This document shows positions 1 through 9,620 of a DNA stretch of 32,165 bases, one piece after another (the stretch's first letter is position 1; the number at the start of each line of letters is the position of its first letter). Source of the stretch: Nemertoderma westbladi (lineage: Eukaryota > Xenacoelomorpha > Nemertodermatida > Nemertodermatidae); assembly GCA_032718475.1 (NCBI GenBank), contig JAUCBJ010001714.1:1-32165 (forward strand), written 5' to 3'. Below the pieces are notes generated by a model, which saw only the letters and a program-made list of their open reading frames with translations, searched no databases and was not told the DNA's origin. The translations under genes and the position numbers were made by a program.

Positions 1-290
1 TTTGTATATTTACTTCAACATGTACACAAAAGTACAATTGTTGATTGTAACATAGTCAAAACTTATTGCACCAGATGAGTATAATAATAATAACCCTTCA
101 CCAGAGAAGGAACTAGTGTATCTCAGAAGGCATATTGTATTTAGTGTAGTTATACTTAAATTGAATTGTAACTACGTCTAGAGTGTATGTTAATTTTGGC
201 CTAAAATTATGGAGCGAAGTGAAAACGCGTTTGTACAAAAACAGGGGAGAGATTTTTAACTATTGTTGGATCGGTGTGTACTGTAGAATC
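1..290 (-). other. Probable 3' untranslated region of the LINE
   Basis: This stretch lies downstream of the ORF2 stop on the minus strand. I see no coding frame of note. It holds a short (ATA/TTA)n run near 80-92. It is assigned to the LINE only by position. Confidence 0.4.
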
Positions 291-3200
291 CTACGGTATT
301 TGTACATAGATGGGAACCCTACTGTATTGGGGTGGCAGGTATTGTTCGCGTAAGCTACTGTATATTGGGCATTCGAGAAGGAAGTGGTATTCTGATTCAA
401 TACGCCCCAAGTTGCATACTGGACATAGCCTGTTCAACCGTGGGATATTGTACCAGCGTCCTTCTTCGATTTTTAATCTATGTGAAGTGCATCGGAAACT
501 AGCTATTGTACGTTTCAGAGTGGGGTAATTTTTAAGAACTATAAGGTACGGTTCGGTTCGAAATGTATCTTTGACATAAAAGTCGCCTTTTGGGGAATTC
601 TCTAGGGTTGACCACCAATTTTGGATAAACTGACTCTGTAGCGTATCCCTCACCTTTGCTAGGAACTCCCTCCCGTTTGGTACTGATTGCGCTTCCCAAG
701 CCCAAGAAAATCCCAAATTATTAAGTGTATCCCGAACCCCTGACGTCCAATTTGGAACCCTTTGAGAATTAAGCCCTTCCACTGATATGAGATATACCCG
801 TTTTACTAATCTATATGATGGCAATGACAATAATCGTAACCAGAATTTTATAATCCCAATGGTTCGGTCAATTGTCAACGGGAAGACACCGGTTTCTCCA
901 TAGACTATAAAGTCTGGCGTTGAAGTTTTCACACCCAAAACATTTTTCAGAAATTTCAGCTGTAGTTTTTCTGTGTCCCTCCCTTTTGTGAATCCCCATA
1001 CCTCAGATCCATACAGCAAAATAGGCTTAATCAAACTGTTAAAGAGATGTCGTTTTAGGTCAAAACCGATGTTTGGGAATGAGTTCATATAGCGGCAGAG
1101 CGTGTAGTAAGATTTGTTTGCCTTCTCAGTCAATATTTCTTGAGCCTTAATAAATTTTCCTGTTGAAGTAAAGGTAATTCCAAGGTACGTGTAATGAGGT
1201 ACAACTTTCATACCTACTCCTTTATATGTCCAAGTTTCATGTGCCGCTTGGGTGCCCCCTTGTCTAAATATAACAATATTTGATTTAGTCAAATTTACAG
1301 TCAGCCCCCAAAAAGTACAGTAGCAACCTAGAGTATCAAGTGAAGCTTGCAACCCCGCCACAGTATTAGCCAGTAGAACAATGTCATCTGCAAAAAGTAG
1401 CAGATAGAGTTTAAATAAGCCAACGTCTACACCAGTGGCATTTCCTTTGCTCAGCTCAGCTTCTAAATCGTTAATGAACAAAACGAATAGAAAAGGGCTA
1501 AGGCATTCGCCCTGCCTGACTCCAACTAGACAGTTAAAGGAATCCGACATATTGTCCCCCCAGATGACTCTTGTTTTGGCAGCGGCGTACATACTTTTTA
1601 TTATTTTATAAACTTTCCCTGAAAATCCCAATGCATTAAGTTTAAACCATAGAGCACTTCTATCAATCATATCAAATGCCTTCTGCAGATCTATGAAGGC
1701 GCAATAAAACTTACAACCTTTGGATTTATTTAAGTACTGCGTTATCAGGTTGCTAAGTATAAATAACTGGTCAGTCGTCCTGTAACCAGGGCGAAAACCA
1801 GCCTGGGAATCAATAATTATTCCAAAGGCATCCTCCCACCACTGTAAGCGTGCGTTTATAGCCGCTGTAAACAACTTTCCTAAAACGCTAAGTAAAGAGA
1901 TTCCCCGATAGTAATTTGCGTCAGCACGATTGCCTTTGTTTTTATAAATTGGAATTAAGTCCGCAAGTGCCCATTGTGAGGGAAAAATTCCAGAATATAA
2001 CACAGCGTTAAAAAGCGCAGTAATTATTGGAGACAAATGTTCACAGCCCAAAATAAAAATATTTGTGTCGAGTTCATCAGGCCCCGCCGCTTTACCGCGT
2101 TTTAATCTATTGATAGCATTATTCATCTCAGCCTCACAAAACGGTTCGCTTAGGAAATTTTCGAATATTTCTCTGCTGAGATTTACATTCGAATTTTCAG
2201 GCGGGATGTACCCAATATCCGTGAACTCAAACTCACTTGTATTATTTAGTTTGCGAAAATGGTTTTCTAATTTGTCCAGACAAATACCTGATGTGTTGTT
2301 ACTTGTATTTCCAGCAGCGGACTTTAACAACTTCCAAAACTTTTTGCTGTCACAACTTTTAACTGAAAGAAGCTTATTGGACTGCTTCAATTTGTACTCA
2401 TACTTAGCCCTCCGCAATGATTTGGAGTACGCACTGCGGGAATTAACTAGGATAATGTGGTCATCCGGAGAAGATGAATTTTTCCACCTGTTCAGAGCTC
2501 TACGAAAAATATACTTATTTTCTGCACACTCTGGAGTATACCATGGGTGTGAAAAAAGATTTTTGTGATCGGATACATCAACTGGATTTTGTTTGGTCTC
2601 ATAACTATATGTAGCATCAAGGAGGACTTTGTTAAAATCATCAACTATTGTATCAATTGTTGATTGAGTGAATTCACATTCTAGAATTTTGTCAACAATT
2701 GAATCTAACTGAATCTTAGTATGATCAGAGTCGATATTATTTTTGAATTTTAGCTCATGTTTCAAGTCCCACTTGTGTTTGTGTTTCACATGCAATGCAT
2801 GTGATTTACTGTCGCGCGATTCTGTACCCGCAGCCGCACCAGAAAATTCGTAAACGGGCTGTTGCAAATTTATACGCCTTATGGAAAAAGAAATAACACA
2901 ATGTTGTGAAAATATATTTTGTGGACTAATAATAAATTCTGTAACGATATTAAGTAAATTAGTCCTAGCTAGTACGTAGTCAATAGCAGAGCGGCCTATT
3001 ACCCCTCTAGTGGAACAATGACTATAGAATGAGAAATTACCCATTCCCTTGTCCTGGCCAACTCTGCCATTTGCAATTCGCAGACCGGTAGATTTACATA
3101 AGTCCAGAAGGCGCCGTCCATACGCATTGAAAACACTGTCTTTGTTTACTCTAATTTTCGGTATACTACCCCACGTTTCTAAACTATCTGGAATGTAATC

Positions 3201-3869
3201 AGGGGGAAGTAGATTACTAAAATCAGGTGTATCGATGCCGTCAAATTCTATGAAATCTGGTCTACAGGCAGTTCTAGCATTTAAATCACCTACTAAAATC
3301 ACGTCCCCTTTATTACTATAGCAACCAATACCCTTTTCGATAGTATCAAAAAGAGAAATACAATCGGCCACGTGTACTTTACTACTCGACGGAGGTATGT
3401 AGGCAGCACAAATAATAAGATCTTTATTTAATCCTAGTAATTCTTTATTTAATTTAAACCAACGAATGTCCTCCCGAGAAAATTCTTCTAGCATTGTTAT
3501 ACCACTTGCATATTCATTGCGGACATAAACAGTCAACCCCCCACTAAATCGCTTTGCCCTGCTATGCTTGAATTTTCTCGGATAGTTAAAAGACATATAA
3601 CCAACAATTTCTATATTTGCGGAACAGGTTGGATTTAGCCAAGTTTCAGCGCAGATAAATATGTCAGACAGGGCAACGCGAGAATGGAAGTCTGGTTCCG
3701 CTAGGCACGACAAAAGACCTTCAACATTAAGGAAATCTACTATAAAATGTAAATTGTTAGGTAGGACTACCGAGGACCTGGTAATGTCGGAGTTAAAATC
3801 AGTTTGCTCTGAATAGTTGTTAGTTAATCCGGATGTGGAGGAGCGTCCTCTATTAAATCCGATGGTGTA
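291..3869 (-). CDS. LINE ORF2: AP-like endonuclease plus reverse transcriptase
   Basis: The open frame encodes about 1190 residues. Counting from the TTG at 3713, the endonuclease has E23 (AETWL), GDLNAR at 142-147, SAIDYVL around 242-248 and the terminal SQH at 269-271. An NVEGL motif lies just upstream of the TTG, so translation must begin farther upstream. The reverse transcriptase spans roughly 530-830: KNKG, YRGISLLSVLGK, QAGFRPGYRTTDQ, the catalytic D675 in AFIDLQKAFD, GVRQGECLSP, and the FADD box with D776 and D777. A C-x2-C-x9-H-x4-C motif (1097-1115) closes the protein, as in many LINE ORF2s. No RNase H domain was recognised. The frame runs from just after a TAA at 3870-3872, overlaps the end of ORF1 by about 45 nt in the -1 frame, and has no ATG before the endonuclease. 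This suggests frameshifting, reinitiation or a non-AUG start. Confidence 0.93.
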   Translation of the reverse strand, partial: YTIGFNRGRSSTSGLTNNYSEQTDFNSDITRSSVVLPNNLHFIVDFLNVEGLLSCLAEPDFHSRVALSDIFICAETWLNPTCSANIEIVGYMSFNYPRKFKHSRAKRFSGGLTVYVRNEYASGITMLEEFSREDIRWFKLNKELLGLNKDLIICAAYIPPSSSKVHVADCISLFDTIEKGIGCYSNKGDVILVGDLNARTACRPDFIEFDGIDTPDFSNLLPPDYIPDSLETWGSIPKIRVNKDSVFNAYGRRLLDLCKSTGLRIANGRVGQDKGMGNFSFYSHCSTRGVIGRSAIDYVLARTNLLNIVTEFIISPQNIFSQHCVISFSIRRINLQQPVYEFSGAAAGTESRDSKSHALHVKHKHKWDLKHELKFKNNIDSDHTKIQLDSIVDKILECEFTQSTIDTIVDDFNKVLLDATYSYETKQNPVDVSDHKNLFSHPWYTPECAENKYIFRRALNRWKNSSSPDDHIILVNSRSAYSKSLRRAKYEYKLKQSNKLLSVKSCDSKKFWKLLKSAAGNTSNNTSGICLDKLENHFRKLNNTSEFEFTDIGYIPPENSNVNLSREIFENFLSEPFCEAEMNNAINRLKRGKAAGPDELDTNIFILGCEHLSPIITALFNAVLYSGIFPSQWALADLIPIYKNKGNRADANYYRGISLLSVLGKLFTAAINARLQWWEDAFGIIIDSQAGFRPGYRTTDQLFILSNLITQYLNKSKGCKFYCAFIDLQKAFDMIDRSALWFKLNALGFSGKVYKIIKSMYAAAKTRVIWGDNMSDSFNCLVGVRQGECLSPFLFVLFINDLEAELSKGNATGVDVGLFKLYLLLFADDIVLLANTVAGLQASLDTLGCYCTFWGLTVNLTKSNIVIFRQGGTQAAHETWTYKGVGMKVVPHYTYLGITFTSTGKFIKAQEILTEKANKSYYTLCRYMNSFPNIGFDLKRHLFNSLIKPILLYGSEVWGFTKGRDTEKLQLKFLKNVLGVKTSTPDFIVYGETGVFPLTIDRTIGIIKFWLRLLSLPSYRLVKRVYLISVEGLNSQRVPNWTSGVRDTLNNLGFSWAWEAQSVPNGREFLAKVRDTLQSQFIQNWWSTLENSPKGDFYVKDTFRTEPYLIVLKNYPTLKRTIASFRCTSHRLKIEEGRWYNIPRLNRLCPVCNLGRIESEYHFLLECPIYSSLREQYLPPQYSRVPIYVQIP

Positions 3870-5941
3870 TTATACGTGTTGTTGCCCATGGGATGACCTT
3901 CAGTGGATGAACCCGTTTCTGGGTTACCGCTAGTACTTGGTAGCCCATAGGTATTATTTGACGGTATGGTTTTTCTTGCGATCTCCCATTCTGGGATTCC
4001 AGAATTGGACTGTGAAATTCCAGATATGGCTGTTTCGGCAGTACCTTTGCGAAGTACTATTTTAGGTACAGCTGTGGCAGGGACAAGAGACTGGAGCGAC
4101 TCACTAGCTACATGATTGTTTGGCATCTGGTGGTTAATTATTTCACAATCCTCTATATTGAGTGAAATAGTTCTATTTCTACCTGTAACTACAGAATCTA
4201 CTGGTTTTGTGGCTGACTCCTCATCCACGCTAATATCTAGTACATCGAACCTATTAGATACAGGTATACCCGGAGATGTTCTATCTAGCATGGGCGTACT
4301 AACTACATTACCGGTGCCGCCTACTACGGTCCAAGTACTACTATTTGCTACAGTATCCCCTAGAGAAATTGGTGAAACATTTTGAACAGTAGCCAATACT
4401 ACACCAGTGCTGCTGTACTGGTGGGCTGCGCCACCATTAGTTTCACTTTGACGGGAACTATTGGGTCTGAGAGATACACTAGTCGAGACATTGTTAGTAA
4501 GTGATGTGAATGTTAGTGGGTTAGAGTCAGAAGTGTTAAAATGAATTGAGTTATATGGACTGATACAGCTATAATGAATGAAGTTACTGTTAGTCGGGTT
4601 ATTATTTGTTGTGATGCTACCACCATTAGCATTAACATTGAGACTAGTACCGGTAGATGAGTTGTTAAAATTACCAAAGCTATTAACATTACCACAGTTA
4701 GGAACCAGTGCAGTTCTTTGGATGTGATGATAACTGGGGTTATATGGTTCGAAATGATGTTGAGGTTGGTAGTAGGCCATGTTGTTCGTTGATGAGTTGC
4801 CGAGGTTGCGATATCGTAGAGGTTGAGATATTCCGGAATATGGGTGACGAGCCAAGTTTGGAGCACATTGACTGGATACACTGGGATTAATATTAATAAT
4901 GTCTGAGAGCCTCACATTAGGATTCTCGTAAACTTCCCATCCGTTTATTTTGGTGCCGTTTAAGTACAGGTTATTTCCCCGCAACGAGTTGGTTACACCA
5001 GCGCGTCGGGCTTCCCGCGATAAACGTGATAGTGTATCACGCTGTTGTCTGAGCTCATAGGGGAGATCTTCAAGAAACTTTAAAGGCGAATCTCTCAACA
5101 GGTTACGACCTGCTGTAAGGACGGCGTTCCTGGTCTTTAGACTTAAAAATTCGACTTTAATGGGACGTTTAGAGTTCGGTTTTATCGCGCCGATCCGGAA
5201 TGCTCGTTCGATATTCAGCTGAGACGATATTTGTAATTTAGTAGTTATAATTTCTGCAATTAGAGCTTCAACAACCTCACCTCGATTCTCCACTGCCCCA
5301 GTAAGAAGTAAACAACGACTGGAGTTCTGCTTCTCCGATTCAACGTGGCATCTATGGAGACGTTGTATATTCGATCTATTGGTTTGAATATCTCCTGCTG
5401 CCTTCCCCAATGCAAGGTTTAGCTCGTCAACACCGGCCTTGATATCCGGAATCATTTCTAGGTAGAACGATAAACCCGGTTGGCCTATTGTCGGACCAGT
5501 GCGAGTGTCACTACGATCGCTGAATAGGCTTCCATGGACTGGTGGGGTGCACGGGTAACCATGGTTTTGGGTTTGCCACCTAGTGTTTTCGAAACCTGTG
5601 GCGCTGGAATCCGAACCTGCCAGCCTCTGGGCGGCATATTGCTGGGGAAACTCGGATAGACGTTGACCCACCTGTGGAGGGTTGGGCGAATCATTGCTTG
5701 TGACACGTGGGCGTTTGTGAGAAGGCTTTCCGAGGCAGGGACCGTTACCGGAAGTAGGCCCTCTTGTACCAGTAGACCAAACGGGAAATGACGATGTAGC
5801 TAGTGTACCGGTATTTGGTATGAAAATAGGTTCATTTATTATTAACTGGGAGTTATTAGCTTCGATAAGTTCAATTTGAGTCGCCTCTCCGTAGCAGACG
5901 GAACCATCTAGCATATTAGTAACCCCGGTATTTGTATTCAT
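3824..5941 (-). CDS. LINE ORF1 protein (putative RNA-binding)
   Basis: This 705-codon frame has an ATG start at 5941 and a TAA stop at 3824-3826. The N-terminal ~160 residues are Pro/Ser/Thr-rich with a basic KRPR patch. A short amphipathic, possibly coiled segment follows (about 160-205). Residues about 205-340 resemble the RRM plus C-terminal domain arrangement of L1-type ORF1 proteins: hydrophobic CLLLTGAV, then NIERAFRIG, RPIKVEFLS, a basic helix rich in RDTLSRLSREARR, and the LYLNG strand. The rest, about 350-640, is low-complexity Asn/Ser/Thr-rich. Its role is inferred to be RNA binding and ribonucleoprotein assembly. It lies directly upstream of ORF2. I did not see a CCHC knuckle. Assignment rests on position and the RRM-like block. 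Confidence 0.8.
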   Translation of the reverse strand: MNTNTGVTNMLDGSVCYGEATQIELIEANNSQLIINEPIFIPNTGTLATSSFPVWSTGTRGPTSGNGPCLGKPSHKRPRVTSNDSPNPPQVGQRLSEFPQQYAAQRLAGSDSSATGFENTRWQTQNHGYPCTPPVHGSLFSDRSDTRTGPTIGQPGLSFYLEMIPDIKAGVDELNLALGKAAGDIQTNRSNIQRLHRCHVESEKQNSSRCLLLTGAVENRGEVVEALIAEIITTKLQISSQLNIERAFRIGAIKPNSKRPIKVEFLSLKTRNAVLTAGRNLLRDSPLKFLEDLPYELRQQRDTLSRLSREARRAGVTNSLRGNNLYLNGTKINGWEVYENPNVRLSDIININPSVSSQCAPNLARHPYSGISQPLRYRNLGNSSTNNMAYYQPQHHFEPYNPSYHHIQRTALVPNCGNVNSFGNFNNSSTGTSLNVNANGGSITTNNNPTNSNFIHYSCISPYNSIHFNTSDSNPLTFTSLTNNVSTSVSLRPNSSRQSETNGGAAHQYSSTGVVLATVQNVSPISLGDTVANSSTWTVVGGTGNVVSTPMLDRTSPGIPVSNRFDVLDISVDEESATKPVDSVVTGRNRTISLNIEDCEIINHQMPNNHVASESLQSLVPATAVPKIVLRKGTAETAISGISQSNSGIPEWEIARKTIPSNNTYGLPSTSGNPETGSSTEGHPMGNNTYNTPSDLIEDAPPHPD

Positions 5942-6430
5942 ATTGTTTCTTCTGGTGAGTTCAGTATTACTCGATTACTGTATACTATATCAATAACAGA
6001 ATACAGAATAATAAATAATAATTGCAATGTGGACAATCATTGAACATAGGCATTATGCAGGCATGACCGTTAGACATGATTATTAGACAATCAGCTGATC
6101 GCAGTGTACCAGTACACCAGTACAGTAGTATGGTACCAGTACAGCAGTACAGTAAGTAACCTGTGGCGGATTTAGGGAGTGCTGGTATGTCACCATGTCA
6201 TGACATACCCCTAAGAAAACACTCAAATGGAACCCCTACGCTAAGGCTCACTCACTTCGTGGCTCGCCCCACAGACACACGTGGTACCTGTATGCTAAGC
6301 AGGCTTACTTTCGTGGCTCGCCACACAGTATAAAGAGTCGTCCTACCTACAAAACATGCGCAGGGATGACGAAATACAAGTTTAGTACACCCATCTCAGC
6401 TATTACACAAAGGAATTCAGATGTCTTAGA
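5942..6430. other. Non-coding stretch upstream of the LINE, with short repeats
   Basis: No gene is seen. At about 6105-6160 there is a run of imperfect CCAGTACA/GTACAGTA repeats. An imperfect direct duplication of about 36 bp follows, at about 6240-6276 and 6293-6328; both copies contain CGTGGCTCGCC. Part of this could be the LINE 5' untranslated region or promoter, but the boundary cannot be set. Confidence 0.5.
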
Positions 6431-6682
6431 TTGGGAATCCTCGAGACGCCATCTTTTAAAAAGTGGTACAAACAAAACAAATCACTAGAGAATGTGTCAA
6501 AAATTTTCAACATTCTTAAGAAAATTTTTGAAAGTGTAACTTTAACACTGACTCACCAAAATAAACTAAAAATTCAACCGTTGAAAGATTCACACAGTAG
6601 CTATGGAACTTCATTATTTACAACGAAGTATTTTGAAGTTCTGGTTCTCATTTAGATAACAATAATGGATAGGTCTACCAAC

Positions 6683-6929
6683 CTGAAACAATAGGCCCTG
6701 TCGTTAGGAACATTGTAATTTCTTTTCCCAGTTCTGTTCCCGAGTTTTCCCAGTTCGAACATTTAATCCGGAATGCCATATAGGGTAAGGGTGCGATGAT
6801 ATAAAATGATATGACAGACAACGGCATCCAGTTGTATGGGTGTCTAATGGTACAGGCTAAGATCAATATCGCGACGCCAACAGATATCATAAAAGACAGT
6901 TCTATTATCTTGCGAACAGCTACAGCCAT
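6683..6929 (-). CDS. LEPROT: Vps55/LEPROT family coding exon (5' part of gene)
   Basis: Eighty-two complete codons from ATG 6929 match the Vps55/OB-RGRP (LEPROT, LEPROTL1) family: IIELSF near the start, a first membrane helix (about 9-28), PYNWMPLSVISFYIIAPLPY spanning the second helix, a polar loop, then KEITMFLTTGPIVSG, which matches the family signature FLTTGIVVSA. These are small four-helix proteins of endosomes/Golgi that affect receptor trafficking and vacuolar sorting. The exon ends at a plausible donor (TTTCAG|GTTGGT) in phase 1; reading on gives W then stop, so the remaining two helices must come from another exon. I see no such exon in 1-6682, where the LINE sits, so it probably lies beyond the window. 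The gene could instead be broken. Transcription is divergent from the Kv4 gene. Confidence 0.8.
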
Positions 6930-8290
6930 GTTAACTTCCAGTTGTATATCTCTAAAATACCTTTACTTTTGACACATAGAACAATTTTTCAGCTTTAGTT
7001 TCAAAAAAAATCTTGCACATTAGGTTTATAGTATATATTTTCACCATTCCAAATGTAAATGCTGTACAGTCATTCTGCCTAATTTGAGACATGGACCCAA
7101 ACGTGAGACAAATTCAATATCAACTTCAAGGGGCTCCTATAGCCAAATAATTACAGATCTTATGTCTCAAATAAAGGCTGTAAGAACCTAACAAGATTCT
7201 CCGTAATTAGCAAGTCGTAGGACTTGATTACTGTAATAAGAATTGTTGGCTGATTGACTGACTGGCTGACTGGCTGGCTGGCTGACTGATCTACAGCCAA
7301 AACTACTCTAACGATTTTGATGAAATTTTCACAGCAGCTAGATACCGCGATTCTAAGGTCCCTGGCATGATCGGCTACTCCGTCCATAGCCTCTGGGCTC
7401 GAAAAATAGAGATAAACGAAAAAAACGCCATAGGCGCAATGGTAAAATAACACCAATGACAGCTTGTTGATGGAATTTACATTTGATTGATGACTTCCGA
7501 CTTGCTTAACGGCGTCTTGACACCGTCTCTAGTATTTATGAGGTTATTTCATGTTAGTTATTAAAAAAAATTACAATTGAATTTCTTGTCTCACATTAGG
7601 GAATCGATGCCAAATTTGAGACATGCAACATTTCTTCAAAAATCAGCAACTGCTAGGCGAAATCAACTTTCGAGACCCGGAAAAATGGATTCTACGCCCC
7701 GGGAAACCCCTTATTACATAATTTCTGAGGAAGTCCAGTGTTTACATTTTTACACAGAACCCAACGAAGTTCAAAACCTGTCTCTTATATGGACCAATGA
7801 CTGTAGTTACAGGTATGCATCTGGGTAAATGTACATTATCTACAGAAGGCTGTGGAAAAAATGAAATTTTTGTTGTCAAACCATTTTAGAAAACTATGTA
7901 ATTATATGAGAGAGAAGGCTTGGGACAAACTAATAAATGACCAAGTGTTTGAAGGAGATGTGTCCCTGGCCCCTTCAATTATCACGAATCCGTTCCGTAG
8001 AATACACCTTTTGATATCGATATTTGAATATCGATCACTTTGGTTTGTATCTTTGATACGGTGTGGAAATTGGAAGTATTATTTTCAGCACACGCGCCTA
8101 CTGTATGTCTATTTTGGGTTGAGCCAGCCTCCATAATTTTATTCAATAACTCGAGATAATATTTTCACTATTGTTTTGGTGGTTTTGACTCCCTCTATCG
8201 ACGATAGTTTCTGGGTGGTACATGCACCAGGATACATATACCGGGTGCACACAATTGTGTGTATATGATACACCCATAAGTATTGAGGGA
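6930..8290. other. Non-coding stretch, no gene recognised
   Basis: Short open frames here show no recognisable protein. At about 7249-7292 there is a degenerate tetranucleotide repeat of CTGA/CTGG units. Two short related phrases, TTTGAGACATG near 7084 and near 7616, may be remnants of an old repeat. Confidence 0.5.
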
Positions 8291-8294
8291 TCTA

Positions 8295-8421
8295 GGACAC
8301 TTCCCCACCGGACAGTTCCCCCCCGGATACTTCCCCCCTGCCCAAGTAGGACACTCCACCCCCCCCCCCGGACACTTCCCCCCGGACACTCCCCCCCCAG
8401 GACACCCCCCCCCCCCCCCCC
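8295..8421. repeat. C-rich minisatellite (GGACACT-Cn units)
   Basis: Imperfect tandem units of GGACACT or GGACAGT followed by C runs are repeated about eight times, ending in an uninterrupted run of 17 C at 8405-8421. The minus-strand frame through it reads as a Gly/Lys/Cys/Pro repeat, a by-product of the DNA repeat and not evidence of a gene. Confidence 0.85.
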
Positions 8422-8570
8422 AGTTAAAGTGTTAAAATTAATCTGGGTGCATCAAAGCAATAAACAAAAGTTAAAGATGGTTACAGGACAAAGTTGTATA
8501 TAGACAAGTTTTTTCAAAATTATAAAATAAACATTTTTATAGTCAAATTTTGTTTGTTTTTCTTTTAATT

Positions 8571-8674
8571 GGGGCTGCCGCCCCCAAACCCCGTCTTCTT
8601 TTCTTGGGGGCTGCCGCCCCCAAACCCCGGCTTCTTTTCTTGGGGGCTCTCGCCCCCAAACCCCGGCATTTCCC
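8571..8674. repeat. Three tandem 36-bp units with internal hairpin
   Basis: Units start in register near 8571, 8607 and 8643, a period of exactly 36 bp. Each carries GGGGGCTGCCGCCCCC or a close variant, an inverted repeat with a short loop, followed by AAACCCCG and a CTTCTTTTCTTG spacer. Confidence 0.85.
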
Positions 8675-9143
8675 TGTGGGTGTGCCCGTGGTGAAGGACT
8701 TTAAGACCATTTTGAAATAATTAATTAATGTTTATATCATCAGATAATAAATTGGCTACGCCTAAAGTAGGAGCTGTATTGAATGTTAACAGCTGTGAAA
8801 TCCATTTAATTTTATTTTTTGAGTGATGGTTCGGGTTAGGTATACTTTGGGCATTAGTATGGCCTGGGTACCCACTTTTTGACCAATTTTTTTACTTTGA
8901 GAATGGCTTTTATCATGAGAACTCTCTTTCTCTCACTCTCTCTCTTCCAGAACTAATATTGGACCTTCTGACATTAAGATGGTAACTAGTTTTTTAGTTT
9001 TTTTTACTAGCTAGTACTATTTACTAGCTAGTAAAAAAAGTTATTTTCGAAAAAAAAAATTTATGTAAAAAGTTTATTAATGTAATTTCCATAGGATCAA
9101 GATATTCTAGAGTAGGCCCTATTTGTTTTAGTGTGTTTTTATG

Positions 9144-9385
9144 AAAAACCAAATAAAAAAAAACACTAGCTATATTATTGTAATGTATAAAAATACTAGC
9201 CACCACATGACTCAATAATGTATGGAAGTTTAAGTAGGGTACTAAAAAAAAATTTTTTTTAATTTTTTTTGACCAAATAACCAAAGAAAAAAACCAAATA
9301 AAAAAACACTAGCTAGTATAATATTATTGTAATGTATAAAAATACTAGCTACAGTACCACATGACTCAGTAATGTAAGTTTAAGT
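9144..9385 (+). repeat. Direct duplication inside foldback element A
   Basis: Two copies of a ~95-bp block, 9144-9235 and 9287-9385, share AAACACTAGCTA, ATTATTGTAATGTATAAAAA, CCACATGACTCA and AGTTTAAGTA. The second copy is interrupted at its end by the SINE, while the first continues as GGGTACTAAAAAA and so shows the pre-insertion state. Confidence 0.75.
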
Positions 9386-9620
9386 AATAATAATAATAAT
9401 ATTGGTTATTTATATAGCGCTCTTCTACGCTCAGCATACTCAAAGCGCTTTTATTATCATTACCCCAGCAAAGCCAGGTTCCCATTATACCGCTGGGTTG
9501 ACGTAGGCACTAATGTCTAAAGCGTCTTGCCTAGGGACACAACAGTGCGAAATTTCTACAGCCTTTAGTCGGATTCGAACCTATCGGCGCCGTATCCACT
9601 CGGACACTGCGACATCTTAC
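9384..9620 (-). mobile_element. tRNA(Ser)-related SINE with (ATT)n tail
   Basis: On the minus strand the head reads TGTCCGAGTGGA (box A-like, 9596-9607) then GGTTCGAATCC (a perfect B box, 9571-9581). This resembles tRNA-Ser with the anticodon and variable arms deleted, since only 14 nt separate the boxes. A body with GTTGTGTCCCTAGGCAAG and AAAGCGCTTTGAGT follows, then AGAGCGCTATATAAATAA, and it ends in (ATT)n at 9384-9402. SINEs of this general layout are common in marine invertebrates. Pol III promoter activity is likely impaired by the short box spacing, but that is inference. Confidence 0.75.

Larger units (their letters stand above)
1..5941 (-). mobile_element. Apparently intact two-ORF non-LTR retrotransposon (LINE)
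   Basis: The segment carries an uninterrupted ORF1 followed by an uninterrupted endonuclease/reverse-transcriptase ORF2 on the minus strand, the usual layout of a LINE. Both long frames are free of stops, so the copy looks young or still coding-competent. The 3' end is not defined. A short run reading TTA repeats on the minus strand lies at about 80-92 and could be a tail, but similar sequence continues to the window edge, so the element may extend beyond it. The 5' end is also undefined; the ORF1 start is the last certain point. No target-site duplication could be identified. I do not assign a clade. Confidence 0.85.

Noticed and set aside
2065-2568. Open frame of 167 codons on the plus strand
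   Set aside because: It is antisense to the reverse transcriptase of LINE ORF2 and has no recognisable protein features.
3824-3869. Canonical -1 frameshift heptamer in the ORF1/ORF2 overlap
   Set aside because: TTTAATA fits the X-XXY-YYZ rule only in part, so the mechanism is left open.
6431-6655. 74-codon plus-strand frame
   Set aside because: It has no recognisable motif and lies in low-complexity AT-rich DNA opposite the predicted LEPROT intron.
8195-8503. Collagen-like or proline-rich short proteins on either strand
   Set aside because: Their composition is forced by the C-rich minisatellite.
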